From Desulfurivibrionaceae bacterium (lineage in GTDB: Bacteria > Desulfobacterota > Desulfobulbia > Desulfobulbales > VMSU01), in contig JAQYVV010000012.1 in NCBI GenBank assembly GCA_030145275.1, positions 1 through 64,000 of the forward strand: a stretch of 64,000 nucleotides of DNA, in the 5' to 3' direction. The notes under the pieces were generated by a model. The model was not told the DNA's origin, made no database searches, and saw only the letters and a program-made list of their open reading frames with translations. Made by a program: the position numbers and the translations under genes. This document shows, piece by piece, positions 18,213 through 27,132 of the stretch (position 1 is the stretch's first letter; every line of letters starts with the position of its first letter).

Positions 18213-19172
18213 GTGTCTGATTACATCCAACATATCCCAGAAGCCAAGGTTGATGAGATTCTCAGCTTAAGCAGAAAACACAGGGTCCGTCTGTCCCAGA
18301 ACAAAAAGGGCTTTCTTCGTTTTCGGGAACCATATGAGGCAATAAGCCATATCAGGGCTGAGCATATCGATTTTTCCGGCGACCGGATCATCATTGGCCA
18401 GAAAGAAGAACTTTCCTCACACGATCTAGAAAAGGTCAACAAGAGCATGCGTGAGTTTATGCCATGGCGCAAAGGTCCTTTCCAGACATTTGGTATAGAT
18501 ATTGACTCGGAATGGCGCAGTGAAAGAAAATGGAACCGCCTCAAAGCAGTTCTGCCGGATTTGCAAGATAAAGTTGTTGCCGATATCGGCTGCAATAACG
18601 GCTATTACATGTTCAAAATGGCTCCTTTCAAACCTCGCCTGGTCTTGGGATTTGAGCCCTATATCCAGCATTATTACGCCTTCAAGACTCTGAACCATTT
18701 GGCTGCTCAAGAAAATCTCAGCATAGAACCATTCGGGGTGGAAGATATTGACCTATTCCCAAACTCTTTTGATGTGATTTTTTTAATGGGCATTATCTAC
18801 CATAGAATTTCACCGGTTGAGATGCTCAAAGAGATCAAAGAGGCCATGCGTCCCGGAGGCCATCTTATCCTTGAATCCCAGGCAATCCCGGGAGAGGATC
18901 CGGTCGCCCTTTTTCCTGAAAAAACCTACGCAAAAGTTCCGGGAACCTATTTTGTCCCGACTCGCTCCTGCCTCTACAACTGGCTGCTAAGAGCCGGCTT
19001 TACTGAGATAGATATTTTCGCCTTTCACCCCATGAGCAGCAAGGAGCAGAGAAAAACGGCATGGATGACCTTTGAATCATACTCTGATTTTATTGACCCT
19101 AAAGATCCTAAACGGACCATCGAGGGGTATCCGGCACCTTATCGGGTCTATATTTCGGCAAGAAAAAAGTAA
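18213..19172 (+). CDS. cmoB: tRNA U34 carboxymethyltransferase
   Basis: A 319-residue CmoB that transfers the carboxymethyl group from carboxy-SAM to 5-hydroxyuridine 34 of tRNAs. Seen are the signature WRKGPFQTFGIDIDSEWRSERKW, the SAM motif VADIGCNNGYYMFKM, GFEPYIQHYYAFKTLNHLA, FLMGIIYHRISPVEML, and the C-terminal WMTFESYSDFIDPKDPKRTIEGYPAPYR. Start is GTG, three bases after the cmoA stop codon. With cmoA it forms the cmo5U pathway except for the first hydroxylation (TrhO/TrhP), which is not in the window. A C-family repeat follows. Confidence 0.96.
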   Translation: MSDYIQHIPEAKVDEILSLSRKHRVRLSQNKKGFLRFREPYEAISHIRAEHIDFSGDRIIIGQKEELSSHDLEKVNKSMREFMPWRKGPFQTFGIDIDSEWRSERKWNRLKAVLPDLQDKVVADIGCNNGYYMFKMAPFKPRLVLGFEPYIQHYYAFKTLNHLAAQENLSIEPFGVEDIDLFPNSFDVIFLMGIIYHRISPVEMLKEIKEAMRPGGHLILESQAIPGEDPVALFPEKTYAKVPGTYFVPTRSCLYNWLLRAGFTEIDIFAFHPMSSKEQRKTAWMTFESYSDFIDPKDPKRTIEGYPAPYRVYISARKK

Positions 19173-19188
19173 AAATAGAACAAAATGA

Positions 19189-19335
19189 TCCGGATAAACC
19201 GGTAATAAGTGCCTTAACAGTGGTCTGCAACATACTGGGAGCATTGTTCTTTTTTGGAATTCTCGAAGTCTCGAAGTCTTACGCTTATCTCGCTTATCTG
19301 TGTTTTGTGACAAGATTTCAGTTATAAGGCACTAA
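19189..19335 (-). repeat. C-family repeat C3
   Basis: The left end is TCCGGATAAACCGGTAATAAGTGCCTTAAC and the right end ACTGAAAT-type sequence finishing TTATAAGGCACTAA (key bases only: GGATAAACC, AGTGCCTTA, TAAGGCACT). The copy at 51661 has nearly the same sequence through its length. A degenerate nested module (CGAAGTCTTACGCTTATCT) lies near 19270. It lies just after cmoB. Confidence 0.65.
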
Positions 19336-19362
19336 AAAAAGGACACACTACTGAACAATTAC

Positions 19363-20382
19363 TTATTTTCTAAGACAAATCACTCCTCGGGGTTGATCTG
19401 CATCAAAAAGCAATTCAACCTCTTCTAAAAGGCCCAATTGGGATAACCTTTTCAGATTACATTTTTTCTGCCCCCGAAAAATTGACTCATCGTATAGCGA
19501 GACCAAGAGTTTCCTCTTCCCGTCTTTTTCGCTTTTCTTCAGGAGTTTCCTTGTCTTTTTATAAATGAGCCTCGATTTTACCAATTCACCAAAGGCCGGA
19601 TGGTGCGGCCCTGCAAGCAGATTATCCTCTAAATCTGTTGTGGGCTGCAGTCCCATTCTAATAATAGGAATAGCTGCTTCGTCAAAAATCGCTTTTAACC
19701 GGGAAGTCAAGACTACGGCCTTATTTAATGATAATGGTCGATATGTCCCCTGAAGATATCGTCCCTCCAGGCCACTGCCTCGAATCACTAAGGTCGGATA
19801 GATTCTGGCAAAATCCGGTCGTAGGGCAACAAGATATCTTGCCCCCCTAAGCACTCCTGCTACCGTTTCACCCGGCAGGCCGACCATAAGCTGGCCACCC
19901 ACCAGAAGTGGTACTTCCCTGAGTCGTTCTATTGCCTCTTCAACATGGAAAATAGTGTGCCCCCGCCGGCTCTTTTCCAAAACAATAGGATCGAGTGACT
20001 GGATACCCAGTTCCACTGTGCGCACCCCATGCTCATACAAGAATCCTGGCGTTTCCTGGTTAATATAATCTGGCCTGGTGGAAAGCCTTATTGAGGCGAC
20101 CTTTCCACACTCAATAAAAGGTCGCACGGCAAAAAGCAGATCCGTTTGCAGTTGCAAAGGCAACCCAGTAAAGCTGCCACCGTAAAAGGCAACTTGCACC
20201 TCTTTTTTCAGGGCACCCGGTCTTTGCAGCCAGGCGGAAATCTCTTCCTGAACATCCCCTATCTGCTTATTATTCTCGCCTGAATGTTCAGCAGTTCCTG
20301 TAATACTTTCCTGGTTACAGAAAATACATCTATGCGGGCACCCTTGGTGGGTTATAAAGATTGGGATAATAAAAGGGGGCAT
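19363..20382 (-). CDS. Elp3/MiaB/NifB-like radical SAM protein of unknown substrate
   Basis: A 339-residue radical SAM enzyme. The iron-sulfur motif is GCPHRCIFCNQESITG at the N-terminus (CxxxCxxC), followed by VAFYGGSFTGLPLQLQ (GGE-like motif), RLSTRPDYI and TVELGIQSLDPIVLEKSRRGH. The order GIQSLD and VGLPGET resembles Elp3 and the YhcC/HemN-like groups, but there is no acetyltransferase domain. The gene ends 5 bases after the rnc stop codon on the same strand, so it is co-transcribed with RNase III; the same pairing occurs, from memory, in other Desulfobacterota and Geobacter, suggesting an RNA substrate. The reaction is not known. Confidence 0.82.
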   Translation of the reverse strand: MPPFIIPIFITHQGCPHRCIFCNQESITGTAEHSGENNKQIGDVQEEISAWLQRPGALKKEVQVAFYGGSFTGLPLQLQTDLLFAVRPFIECGKVASIRLSTRPDYINQETPGFLYEHGVRTVELGIQSLDPIVLEKSRRGHTIFHVEEAIERLREVPLLVGGQLMVGLPGETVAGVLRGARYLVALRPDFARIYPTLVIRGSGLEGRYLQGTYRPLSLNKAVVLTSRLKAIFDEAAIPIIRMGLQPTTDLEDNLLAGPHHPAFGELVKSRLIYKKTRKLLKKSEKDGKRKLLVSLYDESIFRGQKKCNLKRLSQLGLLEEVELLFDADQPRGVICLRK

Positions 20383-20387
20383 AGTAT

Positions 20388-21119
20388 CTATAGTGCGTCG
20401 ATGGCACTGGCCGCGGCTTTTTGTTCAGCTGCTTTTTTACTTTTTGCAGAGGCGGTGGCAAGTACTCTGCCCTGAAAAAGCACAGAAACCGTAAAAACCT
20501 TATCGTGGTCTGGTCCTTCTGCCTTATCCAATATATAGACGGGAGCCTCAGCGTACCCTTCTTGGGTTATCTCCTGTAGGCGGCTTTTGGCATCAGCCAA
20601 AATTGAATTTTCCTTACCGTATTCAAGGCGGGCCATAAATCTCTGCTCCACAAAAACCTGGGCCACCTTATAGCCTCCATCCCGAAAAATGGCCCCGACT
20701 ACAGCCTCATAGGCACAAGACAAGATTGAGTCCTTTTTTCTTCCCTCGCTGTTCTCTTCCCCTCTACCAAGAAGAAGATAATCGCCAAGATTTAACTCCC
20801 TGGCCATAAAAGCCAGATGATTTTCCTGGACCAAGGCCGATCGCACTTTTGTCAATTGCCCCTCATCCATATCCGGATATTTATCAATCAACATATTGCT
20901 GACACCCAGATCAAGCACAGCATCCCCGAGAAACTCCAAAGTTTCGTTGTCTTCTTTTCCCTTATCACTCTGTTCGAAGATATACGAACTATGAGTAATT
21001 GCCTGCACCAAAAGGTGCTTATTTCTAAACTTGTATCCCAGGCTTTTCTGTAGAGTCAGGAGATCTTTTTCCTCCCATGCAGAAGCTGCTTTTAAAGTAG
21101 AACCATTATCATTTTTCAC
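20388..21119 (-). CDS. rnc: Ribonuclease III
   Basis: A 243-residue RNase III that processes rRNA precursors and cleaves double-stranded RNA. The catalytic signature is ETLEFLGDAVLDLGVSNML, with downstream Asp/Glu in CAYEAVVGAIFRDGGY. The double-stranded-RNA-binding domain is at the C-terminus (DAKSRLQEITQEGYAEAPVYI...VSVLFQGRVLATASAKSKKAAEQKAAASAI). The N-terminus carries about 15 extra residues before LLTLQKSLGYKFRNKHLL. It is upstream of the radical SAM gene and divergent from tRNA-Cys. Confidence 0.97.
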   Translation of the reverse strand: MKNDNGSTLKAASAWEEKDLLTLQKSLGYKFRNKHLLVQAITHSSYIFEQSDKGKEDNETLEFLGDAVLDLGVSNMLIDKYPDMDEGQLTKVRSALVQENHLAFMARELNLGDYLLLGRGEENSEGRKKDSILSCAYEAVVGAIFRDGGYKVAQVFVEQRFMARLEYGKENSILADAKSRLQEITQEGYAEAPVYILDKAEGPDHDKVFTVSVLFQGRVLATASAKSKKAAEQKAAASAIDAL

Positions 21120-21171
21120 TTGTCAAAATCTCTATCTAGGTTTAAGATGACCTTCTTTTTACAGATGTTCC

Positions 21172-21247
21172 GGCGGCGTAGCCAAGTGGCTAAGGCAGAG
21201 GTCTGCAAAACCTTTATTCAGCGGTTCGACTCCGCTCGCCGCCTCCA
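21172..21247 (+). tRNA. tRNA-Cys (GCA)
   Basis: Acceptor stem GGCGGCG (21172-21178) pairs with CGCCGCC (21237-21243). The anticodon stem GAGGT/ACCTT encloses the loop CTGCAAA with anticodon GCA. The T arm is AGCGG-TTCGACT-CCGCT. The discriminator base is T (U73), the cysteine identity base, and CCA is encoded (21245-21247). A terminator follows after 7 bases. Confidence 0.97.
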
Positions 21248-21254
21248 CTTATCG

Positions 21255-21290
21255 AAGGGTTTCAGTTTTAAACTGAAACCCTTTTTTTTT
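21255..21290 (+). terminator. Terminator of tRNA-Cys
   Basis: AAGGGTTTCAGTTT at 21255 pairs perfectly with AAACTGAAACCCTT ending about 21283, followed by a T run to 21290. Confidence 0.92.
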
Positions 21291-21730
21291 ATTTGCTTAC
21301 GGAACTCCTCATTTCGTTGTTTTTTCTTCTTCCTGAGTTTCATGCCGCTCATCAATATCAGACCTCCTCTCTTTCGGCAACTATTTGTAATCTCTTCCGT
21401 TCAGAATATTCATTTATCCTCTCTTTCACATATAACTTATCGCATTTCAGCTTGATTCAAACTTTGAATCAATTACCTGAAATCCTACCGAAAACAAAAG
21501 TAGATTTAAAAACAGGTTATTACCGGGAAAACGCTTATCTGTATTAACTTGACAAAATCATTTTTTTCCGGGAAACTAAATCAGTATTATAGTAAAAGAT
21601 TTTAACAACTTATTGAAAAGTTAGGTTATTTGTCTTTTCGGCATATCAGAATATAAAAATCTATAAAAGTATATAGGCAAGGGAGACAAAATAAATATCC
21701 GCATAACCAAAACCTATGATGAAACATTTT
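21291..21730. other. Gene-free upstream region of the hydrogenase operon
   Basis: The gap between the tRNA terminator and the hydrogenase gene is about 600 bases. Short open frames here (for example 21293-21547) have unlikely compositions and no ribosome sites. A TTGACA at 21549 and a TATTAT at 21585 are 30 bases apart and do not make a promoter together. The B3 element occupies 21731-21809. I see no other structure. Confidence 0.4.
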
Positions 21731-21809
21731 GTAACTGCTCAGCTGCACTCCATCTTAACAGTTACAGTCTGGAGTTAAGGGTAACTTCCTGCCTACGCTG
21801 AATAATTAC
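21731..21809 (-). mobile_element. B-family MITE-like element B3 (shortest copy)
   Basis: The 79-bp element has left end GTAACTGCTCAG (21731), inner end AACAGTTAC (to 21765), outer right end CTGAATAATTAC (to 21809), 44 bp apart. It is flanked by a perfect 8-bp duplication AACATTTT (21723-21730 and 21810-21817). The large hairpin core seen in other copies is reduced to a few bases, which shows that the two ends alone were enough to move. It lies 84 bases upstream of the hydrogenase start codon. Confidence 0.88.
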
Positions 21810-21893
21810 AACATTTTTTAATATGAAATAATTTGTCTTCATTGACAAGTGCGAACGATACAAAAAACCAACACGAGTTCATAAGGAAATAAT

Positions 21894-23405
21894 ATGAAGG
21901 TAGATATAGGCCCGGTTACCCGGCTTGAAGGCCATCTTAGCATTCACACGACAGTGGAGGACAATATCATAACCGATGCTCGTAGCGTTGGTGAGATGTT
22001 CCGCGGTTTTGAGGTTATCTTAAAAGGTCGCGACCCTTTGGACGCCCAGCAGATAACCCAACGCATATGCGGGGTCTGCCCTTATGCACACGCCATCGCC
22101 TCTTCTTACGCTCAAGAGAATGCCTACAATCTCAAGGTACCAGCCAATGGCCGTATCATGCACAATCTGATACAGGGTGCCAACCACCTCTATGACTATC
22201 TGCTCCAGTTTTACCAACTTTCGGCCCTGGACTTTATCGATGTCACCGCTATTCTCCAGTATACCGGCTCTGAACCAGACTTGGTAAGACTCAGAGACTG
22301 GGTCAAAGCAGAACTGGCCTCGGGAAAACCCTTTCCAGCAGCACCTTTTTTACCGCGTCTCTCTGGTAAATATCTCGAAGATACTGATCTGAATATTGGC
22401 GCCTTAAAACATTATATGGAATCACTTGAAGTCCAAAAAAAGGCAAACAAGGCATCTGCTATTTTCGGCGGCAAGTTTCCACACGCAACCACCATCTTCC
22501 CAGGCGGCTGCACCCAGGATCCTAATATCGACCACATCTCCTCCTACCAGTCGTTGATCCGAGATGTAAAAGAGTTCATTCACCAAAAATATATTCCCGA
22601 TATCTTAGCTGTTGCTGCGGGATTTCCTGAGTATTGGGAGATCGGCCAAAGCAAGGGAGGGTTTCTCTCTTTTGGTCTCCTCCCCTTTGGACCTGAAAGT
22701 GATAGCGCTAGGCTATTTGCACCTGGAGCACTCCTGAACGGCAGCATTTCGCCCGTGGATTTTGAGGCAATCAAGGAGGATGTCAAATACTCCCGCTACT
22801 CATCTCCATCAGGTCTCAAAGTTCGAGAAGGCACCCTTACTCCCGACCCACACAAGGCCTCCGCCTATTCCTGGGTCAAGGCGCCTCGCTATAAAGGACA
22901 AATGGTCGAAGTAGGCCCTTCCGCCCGTATTTTAGTGGACTATATGCAAGGCAACAATCCAACAATCAAAAAGCTTGTTGATAAGTTTGCAGGGCTTGCC
23001 GGAATTGGTGCTGCAAACCTCAATTCAGTGCTTGGCCGTCATCTATGCCGAGCCATCTCTGCGGTTGTAATTGCCGATTTTGTGCTTGCCGAAACTGAAC
23101 GAATTGATCCAAGCGCACCCAGCATGGCAGTCTATGATCTGCCAGAATCAGGTGAGGGCTTCGGTGCCACAGAGGCCTCGCGCGGTGCCCTGTTGCACTA
23201 TATAAAAGTGAAAGACTACAAAATAGATCATTATGAGTGTGTGGTACCCACCACCTGGAACTGTTCGCCAAAAGACGATCAAGACCGACCTGGGGCTCTG
23301 GAATCTGCCCTTATAGGAACACGGGTGGAGACCCCCGAAGAACAGATAGAGTCAAACAGGATAGTACACTCATTTGACCCTTGTCTTGCCTGTGCCGTTC
23401 ATTAA
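21894..23405 (+). CDS. [NiFe] hydrogenase large subunit, no C-terminal extension
   Basis: A 503-residue large subunit that carries the NiFe(CN)2CO site. The proximal motif RICGVCPYAHA supplies Cys59 and Cys62, and the distal motif DPCLACAVH supplies Cys497 and Cys500. The protein stops exactly at this His503: the codon for His is followed directly by TAA. Ordinary group 1 enzymes carry 12-20 more residues, removed by a HyaD/HynC-type protease after nickel insertion; here no removal is needed. The gene comes before the small subunit, the reverse of the common order. The start follows AAGGAAATA. No maturation genes are nearby. Confidence 0.95.
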   Translation: MKVDIGPVTRLEGHLSIHTTVEDNIITDARSVGEMFRGFEVILKGRDPLDAQQITQRICGVCPYAHAIASSYAQENAYNLKVPANGRIMHNLIQGANHLYDYLLQFYQLSALDFIDVTAILQYTGSEPDLVRLRDWVKAELASGKPFPAAPFLPRLSGKYLEDTDLNIGALKHYMESLEVQKKANKASAIFGGKFPHATTIFPGGCTQDPNIDHISSYQSLIRDVKEFIHQKYIPDILAVAAGFPEYWEIGQSKGGFLSFGLLPFGPESDSARLFAPGALLNGSISPVDFEAIKEDVKYSRYSSPSGLKVREGTLTPDPHKASAYSWVKAPRYKGQMVEVGPSARILVDYMQGNNPTIKKLVDKFAGLAGIGAANLNSVLGRHLCRAISAVVIADFVLAETERIDPSAPSMAVYDLPESGEGFGATEASRGALLHYIKVKDYKIDHYECVVPTTWNCSPKDDQDRPGALESALIGTRVETPEEQIESNRIVHSFDPCLACAVH

Positions 23406-23562
23406 GCCGCAGCTCTTAAACACACATAAGCATCTGAATGTCAGAAGCGGCATAAGGGGCCATAACAAAACAATTTAAAATGGGGAAGTTATTTTTTAAC
23501 AGCCCCTAATATGCCTGAACTGAAACCTTCCCAATGAATTAATAGATAGGAAAAGGAAAACG

Positions 23563-24480
23563 ATGCATAATCTTGACCGTCGAAAGTTTTTAAAGATGGC
23601 AGCATGTCTAAGTGCCTCCTTTGGAGTTGGAAACCTGCCAGAACCTGTCATGGCTGCCTTGAAACAAATTGATAGGGCCTCGCTGCCCACGCTTGTTTAC
23701 TTGCAAGGACAGTCCTGTACCGGATGTTCGATTTCCCTGTTACAGGCCGACGCACCCAATGCGGTTACCATGATTACCGACTACTCGAATCTTGCCTTTC
23801 ATGCAGACCTGTCTGCGACCTCCGGGAAGCAGTCCCTTGATCTTATTGAGGAGTTCTTTTCAGGAAGGGCTGGGGAGTACTTTCTAGCGGTTGAAGGCTC
23901 CATTCCCTACGACATGCCGGAAGCCTGCGTCATTGGTGACAAGACATTTGCCGATCACCTGTTAAGTGCCTCAAAAACCATGGCAGGAGCAGTAGCAATT
24001 GGGACCTGCGCAACACATGGCGGCATTCCAGCCGCTGAAGGCAACCCCACCGGAGCAGTCAGCCTCAAGGAGTTTTATAAACGCAAGGGCAAAGACCCAC
24101 TGATCGTTGATATACCAGGCTGTTCCGTTCATCCTGACTGGGTATGGAAGACCATTGTCCACCTGGTACGAGTCGGTCTACCTGAATTGGTTAACGGTCA
24201 GCCAAAACTATTTTTTGATCGTAAGATCCATGAACTATGTCCTCGCTATCATGATTTCCAGCAGGAGATTTTTGCTGAAAACCTTGGCAACAAAGGTTGT
24301 CTCTTCAAGCTAGGATGCACTGGCACAAACACCTATGCTGACTGTTCAACCCGCTGGTGGAATGGTCGACAGAACTGGTGCATTGATGCCAATGCGCCGT
24401 GTATCGGCTGCGCCTCACCGCTCTTTGCGGCGAAAAAAAATTTTCCATTTTATACCCTTGCCAGAAAAACTAACAAGTAG
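23563..24480 (+). CDS. [NiFe] hydrogenase small subunit with Tat signal
   Basis: A 305-residue small subunit holding three iron-sulfur clusters. The Tat signal is DRRKFLKMAACLSASFGVG (RRKFLK at residues 6-11), so the dimer is exported to the periplasm. Proximal cluster ligands are QSCTGC (Cys52, Cys55), GTCATHGG and PGCSVHPDW. The distal His and Cys are in IHELCPRYHDF, and the remaining ligands lie in KLGCTGTNTYADC and NWCIDANAPCIGC. There is no C-terminal membrane helix, so electrons must pass to a soluble partner such as a cytochrome c. It follows the large subunit by 157 bases. Confidence 0.95.
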   Translation: MHNLDRRKFLKMAACLSASFGVGNLPEPVMAALKQIDRASLPTLVYLQGQSCTGCSISLLQADAPNAVTMITDYSNLAFHADLSATSGKQSLDLIEEFFSGRAGEYFLAVEGSIPYDMPEACVIGDKTFADHLLSASKTMAGAVAIGTCATHGGIPAAEGNPTGAVSLKEFYKRKGKDPLIVDIPGCSVHPDWVWKTIVHLVRVGLPELVNGQPKLFFDRKIHELCPRYHDFQQEIFAENLGNKGCLFKLGCTGTNTYADCSTRWWNGRQNWCIDANAPCIGCASPLFAAKKNFPFYTLARKTNK

Positions 24481-24498
24481 AGATGATGAGGAGAGGTA

Positions 24499-25974
24499 AT
24501 GAAAGAACATTTCTTGGCTAAATTTTCAGTGGGCAATCGGGTTATCTTTGCAGTGTTTACAGCTCTCACTGTTTCACTGCTTATATGTATTTTTCTGCTG
24601 AACGGTTTTGTTGAAAGACAGATGAAACATGTCTATTTTGAATCCGTGGAAACTCTCTTCACTTCCCTTGAGGATGGCGTCAAGGAGTCTCTGGAACGAG
24701 GGCAAATGCGTAATTTCCATAAGCTCATTGTACACCAGAAAGAGATCGAAGGTGTTATGGAGATTGCCCTCTTCGACCTCAACGGCGATATTAACCTCTC
24801 CTCAAACGAGAACGGCGGCAAAAACAAACTGCAACCGGAAATGATGGCGCTACTCGAAAATGAGATGAAACCAATTTGGCAGGAAGAGGGGTCAACGCTG
24901 CAGATATATGCTCCTCAAAAAATTGTGGCCGACTGTATCCGCTGTCATCCTCAATGGCAGGAGGGGAAATCGGGCGGCACTTTGGCGCTCACTTTTGACT
25001 TAAGTACTCTTACCCAGACCATTAACCGTCTACACTTATATCTGTCAACGGGGGCTTTGCTTCTCTTATTTTTTATAAGCGCCACTATTTTTGTGCTCAT
25101 GCGAAAAATGGTCAGTTCCCCAATCAATACAATCATCAGCACCCTGTCCATAAGCGCCAAAAGTGTGGGTGAAGCATCCCATATATCTGCCACAAGCAGC
25201 CAGTCTCTTTCAGACAACGCCTCACAGCAGGCAGCCTCCCTGGAGGAGACCTCCGCCTCCCTGGAGGAGTTGTCATCCATGACCAGAATGAATGCTGAAA
25301 ATGCCGCCCAAGCGGATCATCTAATGACTGAGACCAATACTGTAATGACTGAGTCCACTGAGATTATGGATAAACTCCAGGATGCCATGCTTAAAGTTGA
25401 TGAGAGTAATCAGAAAACCTCCACGATCCTCAAGACCATTGACCAGATAGCCTTTCAAACTAATCTTCTTGCCTTAAACGCTGCCGTTGAGGCGGCCAGG
25501 GCCGGTGAGGCCGGGGCAGGCTTTGCCGTCGTTGCTGATGAGGTGCGAAACCTTGCCCAGCGGACCGCAGAAGCAGCAGGAAGTGTAACCGACATGCTGG
25601 AACACAACAGTGAAAGAGTCAAAACCGGGGTGGAGTTTGTTACCCAAGCGGGTGAAGCCTTTGTAAATTCGGCGGATAAGACCGAAAAGGCGTCTCAGCT
25701 TTTAAGTGAAATTGCCACTGCTTCCAAGGAACAGTCAACCGGAATTGATCAGTTGGCAAAAGCGGTGCAGGACCTGGATGCTGTTACCCAGCAGAATGCT
25801 GAGGGGGCAGATAACGCCTCAACAGTAGCACATGATATGGAGCAGCAGTCTGCAGAGCTTTCCTCTGACATTACAAGCCTAATTCAGCTCGTAAAAGGAA
25901 AAAACGCCAAAAGAGCCCAATTTGATACCGAGGCAACGGAAGTGGATAGTGATCAGCCGAGACTCACCACTTAA
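24499..25974 (+). CDS. Chemoreceptor with periplasmic haem c motif
   Basis: A 491-residue methyl-accepting chemotaxis protein. A first membrane helix ([20 protein letters not shown]) and a second ([20 protein letters not shown]) bracket a periplasmic domain of about 150 residues that contains CIRCH at Cys146-His150, a covalent haem c attachment motif. The cytoplasmic part has the highly conserved tip [27 protein letters not shown]. Haem-bearing receptors (DcrA of Desulfovibrio, Geobacter GSU0582 and GSU0935) sense redox or gas ligands. It starts 18 bases after the hydrogenase small subunit with an AGGAG site, so it is probably in the same operon. Confidence 0.93.
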   Translation: MKEHFLAKFSVGNRVIFAVFTALTVSLLICIFLLNGFVERQMKHVYFESVETLFTSLEDGVKESLERGQMRNFHKLIVHQKEIEGVMEIALFDLNGDINLSSNENGGKNKLQPEMMALLENEMKPIWQEEGSTLQIYAPQKIVADCIRCHPQWQEGKSGGTLALTFDLSTLTQTINRLHLYLSTGALLLLFFISATIFVLMRKMVSSPINTIISTLSISAKSVGEASHISATSSQSLSDNASQQAASLEETSASLEELSSMTRMNAENAAQADHLMTETNTVMTESTEIMDKLQDAMLKVDESNQKTSTILKTIDQIAFQTNLLALNAAVEAARAGEAGAGFAVVADEVRNLAQRTAEAAGSVTDMLEHNSERVKTGVEFVTQAGEAFVNSADKTEKASQLLSEIATASKEQSTGIDQLAKAVQDLDAVTQQNAEGADNASTVAHDMEQQSAELSSDITSLIQLVKGKNAKRAQFDTEATEVDSDQPRLTT

Positions 25975-25992
25975 GAGATTCAGACAGAATAA

Positions 25993-26982
25993 TTATTTCT
26001 GCAGCCACGCAACGAGCCTAGTCATCCCTTCTTCTGTGGATATCTCGGGATTGTAAGCGAAATCTTCCTTGGCCTGCTTAATTGAAAACCAGTGTGATTT
26101 TGCGAGTTGTTCCGCCAAAAATCTGCTCATTAAAGGTTCTTGTTTGATTCGGCAGATTGTATAGACAAATTCAAACATGGCCCCGACACGGTAGGCCCTC
26201 TTGAAAGGCACCCTCGCTGTTACCTCTGGGATATCCAGTCGTCCAAAAAGACCGTTTATCCAGTCCCACAGGCGCACAGGCTCCCCCTGGGAGATAAAAT
26301 AAGCCTTCCCGGCGGCCCTGCCATTATTGTGCAGATTTTTCGCAGCAAGGACATGGGCCTGCACCACATTGTCAATATAAGAGATATCGACTTTATTATC
26401 TCCATCCCCCACCTGCTTTAGTTTACCGCTCCTGCCTCTGGCAAGCAGCCTAGGAATCAGATTGGTGTCACCAGGACCCCAGATCAGATGGGGCCGCAGC
26501 GCTGTCGTTCGCAGTCCATCTGAATTTGCGGCAAGGACCTTTTTTTCGGCCATTGCCTTTGTCTTGGCATAATGGCATAAAAAATTGCTAGAGTAAGGCA
26601 GGCTTTCATCTCCAGCCTCAATATCATTTTGATTAAAAACAACACTTGGTGTACTTGTGTACACCAGATTTTCGATTTTATTTTTTTTACAGGCAGCAAT
26701 AACATTGGCAGTACCTTCGACATTGGTTTCATAATAGTCCTGCCAACTCCCCCAAATACCAGCTTTTGCGGCTGTATGAAAGATGGTGTCGCAACCTTGT
26801 CCCGCCTGAACCAGGAAATCAAGATTTCTGATATCTCCACACTTCATCTCAGCCCCACATCTCTCAACTTCATCAGAGTGACTTCGGGCCACGACAACAA
26901 CATGGACACCATCATTTTGTAAACAACGCGCGAGCGCCAAGCCGACGAATCCACTCCCCCCTGTAACAAGTACCTTTTTCAT
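25993..26982 (-). CDS. NAD(P)-dependent sugar/sterol-type epimerase or dehydrogenase (extended SDR)
   Basis: A 329-residue extended short-chain dehydrogenase. The cofactor motif is VTGGSGFVGLALA at the N-terminus, then GDIRNLD and FHTAAKAGIWG; the catalytic set is TSTPSVV and YAKTKAMAEK (YxxxK). The sequence around GIWGSWQDYYETNVEGT resembles 3-beta-hydroxysteroid dehydrogenase/OleD-like proteins more than UDP-sugar epimerases. No olefin or hopanoid synthesis genes flank it, so the substrate is open. It is a single gene, convergent with the chemoreceptor gene and divergent from the efflux pump. Confidence 0.8.
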   Translation of the reverse strand: MKKVLVTGGSGFVGLALARCLQNDGVHVVVVARSHSDEVERCGAEMKCGDIRNLDFLVQAGQGCDTIFHTAAKAGIWGSWQDYYETNVEGTANVIAACKKNKIENLVYTSTPSVVFNQNDIEAGDESLPYSSNFLCHYAKTKAMAEKKVLAANSDGLRTTALRPHLIWGPGDTNLIPRLLARGRSGKLKQVGDGDNKVDISYIDNVVQAHVLAAKNLHNNGRAAGKAYFISQGEPVRLWDWINGLFGRLDIPEVTARVPFKRAYRVGAMFEFVYTICRIKQEPLMSRFLAEQLAKSHWFSIKQAKEDFAYNPEISTEEGMTRLVAWLQK

Positions 26983-27132
26983 GATTGGTCTTTACCAAAA
27001 AACAGAAAAAATTGATATGCGAAGTTATTGAAATGCAAGCGAGCAGGCAACAAACAGCCTACCATGCGGCAATTCACATCATTTCCAGACAACTCTTGAC
27101 CTATGCTTGGATAATGGAATAGAATCGGCAGA

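Noticed and set aside
21291-21547. Short open frames after tRNA-Cys
   Set aside because: They cross the tRNA terminator or lack ribosome sites, and their composition is not protein-like.
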